In this document: piece by piece, positions 1 through 7,079 of the stretch
Layout of the letters: each line of letters opens with the position of its first letter
Position numbering within the stretch: the first letter of the stretch is position 1
Source: Syntrophomonadaceae bacterium
GTDB taxonomy: Bacteria; Bacillota; Dethiobacteria; DTU022
Direction of reading: 5' to 3'
Assembly (NCBI GenBank): GCA_003564055.1
Contig: PWSG01000036.1
Span: 1 to 10,211 of the forward strand
DNA length: 10,211 bases
Notes under the pieces: generated by a model
Told to the model about the DNA's origin: nothing
What the model saw: the letters and a program-made list of their open reading frames with translations, nothing else
Databases searched by the model: none
Made by a program: the position numbers and the translations under genes

Positions 1-330
1 TCCGGTTGGATCGGTAGCAACCTGCAGATCTTCATCAAACTCGACCCTGACCTGGGCAGTATCAATCATAACGTCAACTACCCTGCCATTTTCATCAAAA
101 GTAGCTGATGCAATTACACTATCGACCTGGGCCATGGGCATGATTTCATTTTCCGGATCATAATCATTCGAGCGGCCAATCGTAGTTACCACGCCTAAGC
201 CCAGATTCGAAGCCCCGGCTTTATCCGGCGCTTCCTCATCCGGGACCTCATCAACTGGTGCCTCAGCACAGCCTGAAATAATGACAAGCGCCAGTAACAA
301 CAACATAAACATCCAAATTACTTTTTTCAC
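1..330 (-). CDS. Lipoprotein, N-terminal part (C-terminus beyond left edge)
   Basis: The reading frame is open for 110 codons from a GTG at 330-328 to the window edge. The start is chosen because an AAGGAGG-type ribosome binding site (339-348) lies 8 bases upstream; an ATG just before it reads straight into a stop. Residues 2-3 are lysines, about 13 hydrophobic residues follow, and a lipobox I-S-G-C puts the lipidated cysteine at residue 21, so the protein should be anchored on the outer face of the membrane. After an acidic, proline-rich linker (about 22-40) comes a segment with the pattern L-G-L-G-V-V-T, then A-Q-V-D, then D-E-N-G-R-V, then D-T-A-Q-V. This recalls uncharacterised clostridial lipoproteins that I remember only as hypothetical proteins. 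It could be a ligand-binding or redox-sensing domain; FMN-binding-like domains share some of the look. The function is unknown. The lipoprotein call is strong, the family call weak. Confidence 0.8.
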   Translation of the reverse strand, partial: MKKVIWMFMLLLLALVIISGCAEAPVDEVPDEEAPDKAGASNLGLGVVTTIGRSNDYDPENEIMPMAQVDSVIASATFDENGRVVDVMIDTAQVRVEFDEDLQVATDPTG

Positions 331-481
331 AACATAATCCTCCTTTTTATTTCCTAACAATCACTAGAGCTTATTACCTCACCCATGTCCTTCTTGATTA
401 CGCAAATAAAAAACAAGGGCATAATTGATTTGACAGTTTATTTCAGCTTTACACAAACATAAAGGTTATAAGATCTATCTG

Positions 482-503
482 AATACTATAGTAATTATAT
501 TAC
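482..503. repeat. Overlapping short palindromes, possible operator
   Basis: TACTATAGTA (484-493) is a perfect 10-base palindrome. It overlaps GTAAT-TAT-ATTAC (491-503), a 5-base inverted repeat. The 12-mer AATACTATAGTA (482-493) recurs at 8163-8174 before the transporter gene. Sites like these between divergent genes are often bound by dimeric regulators. A 12-mer match in 10 kb of AT-rich DNA can also arise by chance, so this is tentative. Confidence 0.3.
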
Positions 504-569
504 CCTATTGTTAATAAAAGATCAATACCTATTTTAACTTTGGTGCTTTTGCTTATTCTAATTTAGTTA

Positions 570-598
570 TTGACAATCGCACTTTAAGATTGTATTAT
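570..598 (+). promoter_or_regulatory. Sigma-A-type promoter for the ferredoxin-like gene
   Basis: A perfect -35 TTGACA (570-575) and a -10 TATTAT (593-598) are exactly 17 bases apart. Transcription would start near 605 and leave a leader of about 60 bases before the ATG at 666. It is the best match to consensus in the window. Confidence 0.75.
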
Positions 599-665
599 TT
601 ATATATAATCATATTAGAAATAATGGCTGATTTGAACTGCCAGGAAAACCGAGGCTTTATTAATT

Positions 666-872
666 ATGACCAGCACCATGGTCTCTTTAGATTATCGCAA
701 ATGCCGCCCTCATCTTTGCAATGACGGTTTTTGCACAGCCGCGCCTGCCTGCCCCCTGCATATGATTGAGCAGGAAGAAAAGTATGATTTTCCCATGATT
801 AAGGCTGCCAATTGTAAGGGGTGCGCCATATGTGTAAAAGCCTGCCCGCTTAAAGCTTTAGCAATCAGCTAA
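666..872 (+). CDS. Small 2x[4Fe-4S] ferredoxin-like protein
   Basis: The protein has 68 residues and eight cysteines in two groups of four. The second group, C50-x2-C53-x2-C56-x3-C60-P, is the classical [4Fe-4S] ferredoxin motif. The first, C13-x4-C18-x4-C23-x5-C29-P, is looser and follows a D-Y-R-K-C-R-P start. It resembles the N-terminal Fe-S motif of ABCE1/RLI-type proteins, which also opens C-x-P-x2-C. Two cubane clusters are therefore expected in a soluble cytoplasmic electron carrier or small redox subunit. The start at 666 has only a weak GAGG upstream (about 649-652); an in-frame ATG at 678 is possible but even further from it. The gene is transcribed alone from the 570-598 promoter and converges on the PLP enzyme gene with 49 bases between them. 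Its redox partner cannot be inferred from the neighbours. Confidence 0.85.
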   Translation: MTSTMVSLDYRKCRPHLCNDGFCTAAPACPLHMIEQEEKYDFPMIKAANCKGCAICVKACPLKALAIS

Positions 873-921
873 AAAAGAGATGACCGATTGAAGTAATTAG
901 ATAGTATATAGTTCCAGGGGT

Positions 922-1875
922 TTATTTATGCCAGGGCAAATCATTTAAGTCTACATTTCCGCCGGATATAATCAAACCTATTCTTGCTCCCCTTATACTT
1001 GTCCTATCTGTCAATAAGGCAGCAAGAACTACAGCCGAAGAGGGTTCAATAATTATTTTCATTCTTTCCCAAACCAAGCGCATTGCATTAATTATGGCTT
1101 GATCACTGACTGTAATAATTGCCGAAACATGCTCGCAGATTATAGGGAAAGTCAGCTCGCCAAGGGATGTGCGCAATCCGTCAGCAATAGTATCCGGATT
1201 CTCGCAGGGAATTATATGACCTGCCTGAAATGAACGGAAAGCATCGTCAGCCCCTGCCGGTTCTGCACCGTAAACAGATAACTGCGGGCTGATTGCTTTT
1301 GCGGCTAGCGCCGTGCCGCTTATAAGCCCTCCTCCACCTACAGGAGTAATAATTGCATCTAGATCAGGAACCTGCTCAAGAAGTTCCATAGCAGCTGTCG
1401 CCTGCCCTGTTATAACGCGGTAATCATTGTAAGGATGAATAAAAGCTGCACCGGTTTGTTTAACAACTTCGCGGAGAGCAGCTTCACGGGCCTGCTGTGT
1501 TGGTTCACAGTAGATTATTTCGGCTCCATATCCTTCAACCGCCGCTATTTTAATAGCAGAAGCATTGTTCGGCATCACTACAATGGCCTTAACACCCTTA
1601 CAGCTGGCGGCATAAGCTACTGCAGCAGCATGATTGCCTGATGAGTGGGTTGCTACCCCACACTTAAGCATCTTTTCTTCAAGGCTATTAACTGCATTAA
1701 CCGCCCCCCTGGCCTTGAAAGCACCTACCTTCTGAAAATTTTCACACTTAAAAAATAGCCTGGCCCTGCTGACCTGATCTATACTCCTGGAAGTAAATAT
1801 TGGCGTGCGATGGACCAGCGCTTCTATAGTCCTTGCAGCAGTCCTGATTTGCTCTATTGTAGGGATATCAGACAT
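922..1875 (-). CDS. PLP-dependent serine racemase / serine-threonine dehydratase
   Basis: This is a fold-type II PLP enzyme of 317 residues, the length of single-domain dehydratases and of serine racemase. The PLP lysine is K54 in G-A-F-K-A-R-G. The phosphate/substrate loop is H77-S-S-G-N-H82, the glycine-rich PLP-phosphate loop is G180-G183, and S304-G-G-N-V-D-L is the C-terminal PLP-contact motif. No ACT regulatory domain is present, so it is not the long IlvA form. S79 (the re-face base in racemases) and E205/A209/D211 (the divalent-metal site) match the mammalian serine racemase pattern, as does the general flow of the protein. Likely reactions are serine or threonine deamination to pyruvate or 2-oxobutyrate plus ammonia, and/or L-/D-serine interconversion; hydroxyaspartate dehydratase is another option. 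The ATG at 1875 has an AGAGG site about 9 bases upstream. It is a single gene, divergent from the stress-protein gene. Confidence 0.88.
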   Translation of the reverse strand: MSDIPTIEQIRTAARTIEALVHRTPIFTSRSIDQVSRARLFFKCENFQKVGAFKARGAVNAVNSLEEKMLKCGVATHSSGNHAAAVAYAASCKGVKAIVVMPNNASAIKIAAVEGYGAEIIYCEPTQQAREAALREVVKQTGAAFIHPYNDYRVITGQATAAMELLEQVPDLDAIITPVGGGGLISGTALAAKAISPQLSVYGAEPAGADDAFRSFQAGHIIPCENPDTIADGLRTSLGELTFPIICEHVSAIITVSDQAIINAMRLVWERMKIIIEPSSAVVLAALLTDRTSIRGARIGLIISGGNVDLNDLPWHK

Positions 1876-2136
1876 CTTTCATTCCCTCTTTCCCCTGAAT
1901 CATTAATATACAGATTAGATAATTTATTTAAAACTGTTCGAGTGCATTTTAATTTAAGCAGATACAGATGCTACCCGGGGCAAGTAATGTTTTGATGACC
2001 CTTTAATATATACTTAAGCACAGTGACTCTAAAAGCAGCCTGTCCGGGCAACAGTATCTATAATTTATTGTATAACATATTTCTGAAGGGAAATGCACAA
2101 TATCGGCGAATTATTTTACTGAAAGGAGTGGTCTTG

Positions 2137-2589
2137 TTGAAAATACTGGTTTGTATTGATGGTTCCGCAAACAGTCAAAAAGGTGTCGAAGTAGCCGCAC
2201 AAATGGTCGACGACTGTAAAGTAAACAAAATTGCGCTCATACATGTTCATGAGAGCTCACAGCTTTTCCCAGACTACTGGCAGGGCAAATACCCCTTCAC
2301 GGCAGAAGAGAAAGAACAAATTAACAAGCTGGATAGCAGGGTTAAAGAGGAAAGGAAAAAAATATTCACCGATGCTTTGAAGGTTTTTGAAAACAAAAAA
2401 CTTGACATCGAAACAATTTTTAAAGTCGGCCATCCTGCCGAAGTAATAGCTGAAACAGCTGAACACGGAGGTTTTGATCTTGTCGTTATCGGCAGAAGAG
2501 GCAGTGGAAGCGTAAAGAAACTATTTATGGGCAGTGTCAGCAGCACTGTTTTGCAGTTAGTTAAAAGCAATATATTGATCGTAAAATAA
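2137..2589 (+). CDS. Universal stress protein, UspA family
   Basis: The protein has 150 residues from a TTG at 2137, typical for a single-domain Usp. That start follows AAAGGAG (2122-2128) by 8 bases and makes the protein begin M-K-I-L-V-C-I-D-G-S, the normal first beta strand. An adjacent in-frame TTG at 2134 is a possible alternative. The frame is open upstream to 2023, but that extension does not look like protein of this family. Near the C-terminus G-R-R-G-x9-G-S fits the G-x2-G-x9-G-S/T nucleotide-binding motif, so this should be an ATP-binding cytoplasmic Usp. Residues about 45-90 form a long charged helix-rich insert. Usp proteins respond to starvation, redox or energy stress; the exact role here is unknown. 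The 261-bp gap shared with the PLP enzyme shows a TATAAT at 2059-2064 but no good -35 box. Confidence 0.9.
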   Translation: MKILVCIDGSANSQKGVEVAAQMVDDCKVNKIALIHVHESSQLFPDYWQGKYPFTAEEKEQINKLDSRVKEERKKIFTDALKVFENKKLDIETIFKVGHPAEVIAETAEHGGFDLVVIGRRGSGSVKKLFMGSVSSTVLQLVKSNILIVK

Positions 2590-2602
2590 ATATAAAATTG
2601 CA

Positions 2603-2661
2603 GGTGAGCGAGGCGCCTTTCTTGCGACATAAATGAGACAGGCTCCCCGCTGACCTTTTTT
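2603..2661. terminator. Two-way intrinsic terminator between usp and glpX
   Basis: The arms 2603-2617 and 2641-2655 are inverted repeats pairing at 12 of 15 positions, with a 23-base loop. Rightwards the stem is followed by six T (2656-2661), ending the stress-protein message. Leftwards it is followed by a T-rich run after a short spacer, so it can also end the arcA-glpX message. The long loop and three mismatches lower confidence. Confidence 0.6.
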
Positions 2662-2670
2662 AATTTCATT

Positions 2671-3657
2671 CTAATGCCGGCAGATAGACTCTTCGGAGAC
2701 AAAACGGGGCTTTCTCTCCAACCTGTGAGTTGCATAAACATTGCGTATTGTCCTTGTTATTCCGCGCATAACCAGGGAATGTGTTTCTGCCGTTTGCCCG
2801 CTGTAACGAACACCGTTTAGCATATCACCATCAGTAATGCCGGTTGCGGCAAAAAAAAGGTCTTCTCCTCTGGCTAAATCTTCCAACTGTAGTAGCCGGT
2901 AGGGATCGTCAACGGCCATTTTGCCTTGATCATCCCCTATTCCTTCGCTTTTAGGGATAAGGCGGCACTGCATATCACCACCTAATATTTTCAGAGCTGC
3001 AGCAGCAATAACTCCTTCTGGCGCCCCGCCGATACCAAAAAGAATGTCAACTCCCGAGGTTCCAATGCAGGTGGCAATCGCCGCAGAAACATCGCCGTCA
3101 GTGATCAGTTTAACCCTTGCGCCTGCCTCACGAATCTCAGCTATAAGTTTTTCATGACGCGGCCGCTCAAGTATAATGGCCGTTAAATCACGAACCTCTC
3201 GATCCATGGCCTTTGCTACGGCCTTTAGATTATCAGCAACAGGAGCATCCAGATCAATACATCCTCTTGCCGTGGGACCAACTGCAATCTTATCCATGTA
3301 AAAAACATCAGGTGCTTTCAACAGGCATCCCTTTGGGGCTACGGCAACCACAGAAAGCGCATTCGGCAAACCCTTGGCTACAAGATTTGTCCCTTCGAGA
3401 GGATCCACTGCTACGTCAACAGAGGGCTCATTTGCAATGCCCAGCTCTTCCCCGACATACAGCATGGGGGCTTCATCTTTTTCACCTTCACCAATAACCA
3501 CGGTGCCGTTGATATGGACTGTATCAAATACTGAACGCATCGCATCAACTGCGGCCTGGTCGGCAGCCTCCTTATCACCACGTCCCATCAAACGACCCGA
3601 AGCCAGGGCTGCCGCTTCCGTCACACGAACGAACTCAAGTGATAATTCTCTTTCCAT
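2671..3657 (-). CDS. glpX: Fructose-1,6-bisphosphatase, class II (GlpX)
   Basis: The enzyme hydrolyses fructose 1,6-bisphosphate to fructose 6-phosphate and phosphate, an irreversible step of gluconeogenesis; some homologues also act on sedoheptulose bisphosphate. It has 328 residues, close to the usual 320-340. The metal and phosphate ligands of E. coli GlpX are present at the same numbers: D33, E57 (in G-E-G-E-K-D-E), D85 and E88 (in D-P-L-E-G-T-N). A further acid is at E214 in G-G-A-P-E-G-V. The I-T-D-G-D and G-I-T-D-G-D segments are also typical. The ATG at 3657 follows AAGGAGGG closely. The gene lies 47 bases downstream of arcA on the same strand with no terminator between, so the two are probably co-transcribed. 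It meets the stress-protein gene tail to tail. Confidence 0.96.
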   Translation of the reverse strand: MERELSLEFVRVTEAAALASGRLMGRGDKEAADQAAVDAMRSVFDTVHINGTVVIGEGEKDEAPMLYVGEELGIANEPSVDVAVDPLEGTNLVAKGLPNALSVVAVAPKGCLLKAPDVFYMDKIAVGPTARGCIDLDAPVADNLKAVAKAMDREVRDLTAIILERPRHEKLIAEIREAGARVKLITDGDVSAAIATCIGTSGVDILFGIGGAPEGVIAAAALKILGGDMQCRLIPKSEGIGDDQGKMAVDDPYRLLQLEDLARGEDLFFAATGITDGDMLNGVRYSGQTAETHSLVMRGITRTIRNVYATHRLERKPRFVSEESICRH

Positions 3658-3704
3658 ATTCCACCCTCCTTTCTGTGCTTACTTAAACCGCCTGATCAAT
3701 AAGT

Positions 3705-4928
3705 TTATTCTCCTGTTAGCTCACGGTGAAGAGGCATGCTCATACAGCGCGGCCCGCCACGCCCGCGCACAAGTTCCGAGCCGTCGATTTCGATAACTTC
3801 GATACCATGCTTCCGCAAAGTTTCGTTTGTCACCTCATTACGATCATAACAAATCACTACTCCAGGCCTAACCGCAAGCGTGTTGGTACTGTCGCCCCAT
3901 TGCTCTCTTGCTGCTGTTATTTCATCATTGGCTCCAGAATATATTATTTCTACCTGTTTAAATCCGAGTGCTTTTTTTAAGGCTCCCTGTAAACTGTAGC
4001 CATTGCTGGCAACAACACGGTTATCGTTGTTTTTATCAAGCCAGTAGACATTGTGCACATCCCTTATCCCGGGATACATAAGAAATTTATCGATATCAAC
4101 CATGGTAAAAACTGTATCTAAGTGCATGTAAGCTCTTCTACTCGGAACCTGCACAACAATTATCTGTTTGACCAGTTCTTTTTCCACCAGGTACTTATTA
4201 GCTACCCACTCAATCGCTTCTTCAGTAGTTCTTTCGCTCAAACCAATAATCAAAGTGTCCCGGTTCAAAACAAGGACATCTCCGCCTTCAATTCCGTAGG
4301 GTATCTCTTCATGAAAGGATAGCTCAACATTTTTAAAAGATGGATGATATTTTTGGATAAAGCGTAAAAAGATTGTTTCCAAACGACGGGCAGGATTAAA
4401 CATGCTGCTTATCTGCAGCTTTCCTCCAACCATAGCGCCATGATCCCTTGTAAAATACATGTTAGGCAAGGGAGGAAGATAAAAAGGATAACTATTCAAA
4501 GTTAAATCACTTAAAGTCCTGTATTTTTTTAAATGCTGTACTTCCTCCTTGGAAAGCCCTGCCATCAGGGCTGAAACAAGCTGTTCAGGAGATTTATCAT
4601 TTAGATAATGGTAAATTGCATCAATTACTTCAGGCTCAATAAGTGTGCTTGATTTTAAGTGTTTTTTGATTAGCTCGCTTTTTATATCAGCATCTGTGAC
4701 TAATTCAGCCAGTAAATTATCAATATATAAAACCTCTGCTCCATTTTCTTCCAACGCCCGGGTAAAACCATCATGTTCAGCCTGGGCCTTGGCCAACCAG
4801 GGAATTTCGTCAAAAAGCAGATCTTCAAGGTAGCGGGGGGTCAGGTTCTTCAACTCCAAACCTGGCCTGTGAAGCATTACTTTTTTTAATTGCCCAACCT
4901 CTGAATATACCTGCATTGACTCTTTCAT
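3705..4928 (-). CDS. arcA: Arginine deiminase
   Basis: The enzyme hydrolyses L-arginine to citrulline and ammonia, the first step of the arginine deiminase pathway that yields ATP by way of ornithine carbamoyltransferase and carbamate kinase. The protein has 407 residues, the normal size. Catalytic residues are visible: D162 (F-T-R-D-H-G), E214 (G-I-E-G-G-D), H269 and D271 (M-H-L-D-T-V) and the nucleophile C395 in [13 protein letters not shown]. The start at 4928 follows GGAGG by 8 bases; an in-frame ATG four codons later is less well placed. No arcB, arcC or arcD lies beside it. The downstream partner is glpX, 47 bases away, which is unusual. An ArgR-like site lies about 80 bases upstream (5008-5027). 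Citrulline could feed a pathway encoded elsewhere, or the enzyme could supply ammonia or acid protection. Confidence 0.96.
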   Translation of the reverse strand: MKESMQVYSEVGQLKKVMLHRPGLELKNLTPRYLEDLLFDEIPWLAKAQAEHDGFTRALEENGAEVLYIDNLLAELVTDADIKSELIKKHLKSSTLIEPEVIDAIYHYLNDKSPEQLVSALMAGLSKEEVQHLKKYRTLSDLTLNSYPFYLPPLPNMYFTRDHGAMVGGKLQISSMFNPARRLETIFLRFIQKYHPSFKNVELSFHEEIPYGIEGGDVLVLNRDTLIIGLSERTTEEAIEWVANKYLVEKELVKQIIVVQVPSRRAYMHLDTVFTMVDIDKFLMYPGIRDVHNVYWLDKNNDNRVVASNGYSLQGALKKALGFKQVEIIYSGANDEITAAREQWGDSTNTLAVRPGVVICYDRNEVTNETLRKHGIEVIEIDGSELVRGRGGPRCMSMPLHRELTGE

Positions 4929-5007
4929 TTACGGAGCCTCCCTCTAATTAATGGAAACCTAATTATTTGCCTAAGTATGATTTCCGCAATTAAGCTAATT
5001 ATCCTGC

Positions 5008-5027
5008 TAATGAATAAATCTTGATTA
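5008..5027. promoter_or_regulatory. Possible ArgR/AhrC-type operator upstream of arcA
   Basis: An imperfect palindrome (7 of 10 symmetric positions) contains ATGAATAAA, matching the left part of the Bacillus ARG box as I remember it (CATGAATAAAAATGCAAG). It lies about 80 bases before the arcA start, between arcA and the divergent cold-shock gene. ArgR/AhrC commonly activates arginine catabolism. AT-rich DNA produces such matches often, so this is only a candidate. Confidence 0.25.
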
Positions 5028-5071
5028 TGAAAAAACAAAACTAAAATTACTTGCAAAAATTTTTAATTCCC

Positions 5072-5100
5072 TTGCAATATTCTTTAAAATGTGCTAAAGT
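5072..5100 (+). promoter_or_regulatory. Promoter of the cold-shock gene, extended -10
   Basis: TTGCAA (5072-5077) and TAAAGT (5095-5100) are 17 bases apart, with TG one base before the -10 box (TGC-TAAAGT), an extended -10 element. Transcription would start near 5107. The extended -10 offsets the weak hexamers. Confidence 0.5.
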
Positions 5101-5106
5101 AGTTAA

Positions 5107-5225
5107 CACTATTGAGAAGTCGGAAAAAGCAAGCTGTCTTAATGCCTATGCTAGGGATGGGGAATGGGAGTTTGACAATAATTCCGCTTTTTGATTCATT
5201 CTAAATCTGAAGGAGAATTAAGCAC
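5107..5225 (+). other. Long 5' leader of the cold-shock mRNA
   Basis: If transcription starts near 5107 the leader is about 119 bases, which is typical of cold-shock mRNAs whose leaders refold with temperature. AAAAAGC (5124-5130) can pair with GCTTTTT (5186-5192), and GGAAT (5161-5165) with ATTCC (about 5181-5185). These could form a domain just before the ribosome binding site AAGGAG (5210-5215). A TTGACA at 5172-5177 could mark a second, closer promoter, but its -10 box is poor. Thermosensing is an inference. Confidence 0.35.
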
Positions 5226-5423
5226 ATGCAAGGAAAAGTAAAATGGTTTAATCCTGACAAAGGATACGGTTTCATCGAAACAGAAGAAGGCGGAGATGTT
5301 TTTGTCCATTTCTCTGCGATCCAGAGTGAAGGTTTTAAGACACTTGACGAAGGGCAAACTGTAGAATTCGAAGTGGTTGAAGGCAACCGCGGACCACAGG
5401 CTGCAAACGTAGTACCTCAATAG
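5226..5423 (+). CDS. cspA: Cold-shock protein, CspA family RNA chaperone
   Basis: This is a 65-residue single cold-shock domain. The fold's marks are in order: G-K-V-K-W-F-N (residues 3-9), RNP1 K-G-Y-G-F-I (about 12-17) and RNP2 V-F-V-H-F (about 25-29), followed by the F-E-V and P-Q-A-A-N-V end that closes the five-stranded OB barrel. It binds single-stranded RNA and DNA in the cytoplasm and melts secondary structure, aiding translation in the cold or in general growth. AAGGAG lies 10 bases before the ATG. It is a single-gene unit with its own promoter, a long leader and a strong terminator. The next gene codes for an RNA helicase, a related role. Which Csp paralogue it is cannot be told. 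Confidence 0.96.
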   Translation: MQGKVKWFNPDKGYGFIETEEGGDVFVHFSAIQSEGFKTLDEGQTVEFEVVEGNRGPQAANVVPQ

Positions 5424-5452
5424 AATAAGCTGAATAAAACATTATGTCAAAT

Positions 5453-5489
5453 AAGGGCATTTCCAGTCTTTATGGAAATGCCTTTTTTT
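5453..5489 (+). terminator. Strong intrinsic terminator after the cold-shock gene
   Basis: A perfect 10-bp stem (5456-5465 with 5473-5482), a 7-base loop and seven T (5483-5489). The stem can extend outward by a G-T and A-T pairs. It lies 30 bases after the stop codon and separates the cold-shock gene from the helicase gene, apart from any read-through. Confidence 0.95.
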
Positions 5490-5574
5490 GGCTTTAAACA
5501 GGTTGAGCAACCTAAAAAGAAAATAATATTGTTGTTAAAATAGCATAAGGCAGTATTTGAAAGGAACACTTTTA

Positions 5575-7002
5575 ATGTCAACGTTTTATCAATTTGGACT
5601 AAGTGATGCAATCATCAGGGCTACCGCAATTATGGGCTTTGAAGAAACAACTTCTATTCAGGACCTGGCCATACCGATAGCCATGGCTGGCGATGACTTA
5701 ATCGGGCAAGCCCAGACTGGAACCGGCAAAACAGCCGCTTTCGGGATCCCGATGATTGAAAAGTGCATAGAGGGCCAGAGCAATGTCCAGGGCCTGGTCA
5801 TTACTCCAACGAGGGAACTTGCCGTCCAGGTGGCGGAAGAGATCAATACCCTGGGGCAGTTTAAGAATATCCGGGCTCTGCCTGTTTACGGCGGGCAGGA
5901 TATGGATCGGCAAATCAAAGCCCTGAAGAAAAAGCCTCAGATTATTGTTGCCACTCCAGGACGTCTAATGGATCATATGCGCAGAAAATTAATCCGCCTT
6001 CAACAGCTTGCTATCGTAGTTCTGGACGAAGCTGACGAAATGTTAAATATGGGTTTTCGGGAAGACATAGAAACAATCCTTGCCGATGTACCTAAAGAAC
6101 GGCAAACCATGCTTTTTTCTGCAACGATGCCGCAGCCAATTCAAGACCTGGCCCGAAAATTTATGCGTAACCCTGAATTTGTCAGAATGAAAACAAAAGA
6201 TATAACCGTACCTAATACAGAACAGTACTATTACCAGACCCATGAAATAGAAAAGTTCGACGCTTTATGCAGGCTTCTGGATCTTCACTCACCCGAAGCC
6301 GCTATAGTTTTTGCCAGGACAAAACGACGTGTAGACGAACTACTGGAAGGTTTAAATAAACGCGGTTATTCGGCAGAAGCCATTCATGGAGACCTGACCC
6401 AGGCTAAAAGGGACAGTGTAATGCGCAAATTTAAAAATATGTCCACAGAAATTTTGGTTGCTACTGATGTAGCTGCAAGAGGCCTGGATATTGGGTCTGT
6501 AACCCATGTTTATAACTTTGATATCCCCCAGGATCCTGACAGTTATGTCCATCGCATAGGACGAACTGGCAGGCTGGGCAACCCCGGAATAGCAGCAACC
6601 TTTGTATCGCATCGGGAACTCAACCATCTCGAACACATCGAGCGTTCCATAAAAAGGAAAATAATTTGTAAGCCTGTCCCAACGATCAATGAAGCCATTG
6701 AAGGGCAGCAGCGCCTGGTTGCTGAAAAACTTATGCAGATAATTGAAGAAGGCGAGCACACACAGTATAAAGATTTGGCCGGTGAACTAATCGAAAATAC
6801 CGGCGCGACAGCCCTGTTGGCTGCAGCATTAAAAATGCTAACCAGGGAGCCTGATCTTACTCCGGTGAAAATCACGGCAGAGGAACCCTGGCCTAAGAAA
6901 AAAAAGAAGCACTTTGACAACCGCAACCGACCCGGTCATCGACAAAAATCGGTTTCCATTAAAGGGCGGGGCGGGTATAAAAAGAAGCATAAGAAGTATT
7001 AA
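5575..7002 (+). CDS. cshA: DEAD-box ATP-dependent RNA helicase, CshA-like
   Basis: The protein unwinds or remodels RNA with ATP, in cold adaptation, ribosome assembly and mRNA decay (in Firmicutes CshA associates with degradosome enzymes). It has 475 residues from the ATG at 5575, chosen because AAGGAA sits 8 bases upstream; a TTG at 5557 is in frame but lacks such a site. Motifs: Q29 of the Q-motif, motif I A46-Q-T-G-T-G-K-T53, Ia P-T-R-E-L-A (78-83), T-P-G-R (127-130), DEAD (151-154), SAT (182-184), [10 protein letters not shown] (296-305) and H-R-I-G-R-T-G-R (326-333). The E-A-I-E-G-Q-Q and A-A-A-L-K-M-L-T segments after the core fit the CshA C-terminal dimer region. A basic lysine-rich tail probably binds RNA. 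In the Q-motif the usual proline before the I-Q is missing (T-T-S-I-Q). No clear promoter is seen in the 85 bases after the terminator. Confidence 0.94.
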   Translation: MSTFYQFGLSDAIIRATAIMGFEETTSIQDLAIPIAMAGDDLIGQAQTGTGKTAAFGIPMIEKCIEGQSNVQGLVITPTRELAVQVAEEINTLGQFKNIRALPVYGGQDMDRQIKALKKKPQIIVATPGRLMDHMRRKLIRLQQLAIVVLDEADEMLNMGFREDIETILADVPKERQTMLFSATMPQPIQDLARKFMRNPEFVRMKTKDITVPNTEQYYYQTHEIEKFDALCRLLDLHSPEAAIVFARTKRRVDELLEGLNKRGYSAEAIHGDLTQAKRDSVMRKFKNMSTEILVATDVAARGLDIGSVTHVYNFDIPQDPDSYVHRIGRTGRLGNPGIAATFVSHRELNHLEHIERSIKRKIICKPVPTINEAIEGQQRLVAEKLMQIIEEGEHTQYKDLAGELIENTGATALLAAALKMLTREPDLTPVKITAEEPWPKKKKKHFDNRNRPGHRQKSVSIKGRGGYKKKHKKY

Positions 7003-7079
7003 TCACTGAACCTATTTAATTCAGGGATCATGAAAGTCTATAAAGGTAATCATGTCACATCTAAGGAAGGGTCAGTGCA

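Larger units (their letters stand above)
331..665. other. AT-rich divergent intergenic region
   Basis: This gap separates the leftward lipoprotein from the rightward ferredoxin-like gene. I see no coding sequence or RNA gene in it. It holds the lipoprotein ribosome binding site (339-348), overlapping palindromes at 484-503, and a strong rightward promoter at 570-598. A TTGACA at 430-435 has no matching -10 box at normal spacing. No convincing leftward promoter for the lipoprotein was found, although ATTATA at 494-499 could be a leftward TATAAT-like -10. Confidence 0.6.

Noticed and set aside
430..472. TTGACA at 430 with TATAAG at 467 as a promoter
   Set aside because: The boxes are about 31 bases apart, too far for a sigma-A promoter.
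922..1875. Biosynthetic threonine deaminase IlvA
   Set aside because: There is no C-terminal ACT regulatory domain, and the motif residues fit serine racemase/short dehydratases better.
2023..2136. N-terminal extension of the universal stress protein
   Set aside because: The family begins at the M-K-I-L-V strand, and a good ribosome binding site serves the TTG at 2137.
2274..2741. 155-codon open frame on the minus strand over usp and the end of glpX
   Set aside because: It is antisense to the stress-protein gene, crosses the terminator and shows no recognisable motif.
3374..3796. 140-codon open frame on the plus strand opposite glpX
   Set aside because: It lies wholly antisense to glpX and the end of arcA, has a compositionally odd Ser/Pro/Arg-rich product and lacks a ribosome binding site; it is a shadow of real genes.
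5172..5202. TTGACA as main promoter of the cold-shock gene
   Set aside because: The -35 box is perfect but no acceptable -10 box lies at 16-18 bases; the 5072-5100 pair with an extended -10 is better.
5501..5512. GGTTGAGCAACC as a second terminator hairpin
   Set aside because: A two-base loop is too tight and no T run follows.
5557..5574. Upstream TTG start for the helicase
   Set aside because: The ribosome binding site AAGGAA lies inside this stretch and serves the ATG at 5575.
7012..7031. CTGAA...TTCAG inverted repeat after the helicase as a terminator
   Set aside because: The stem is only 5 bp and AT-rich, and no T run follows.
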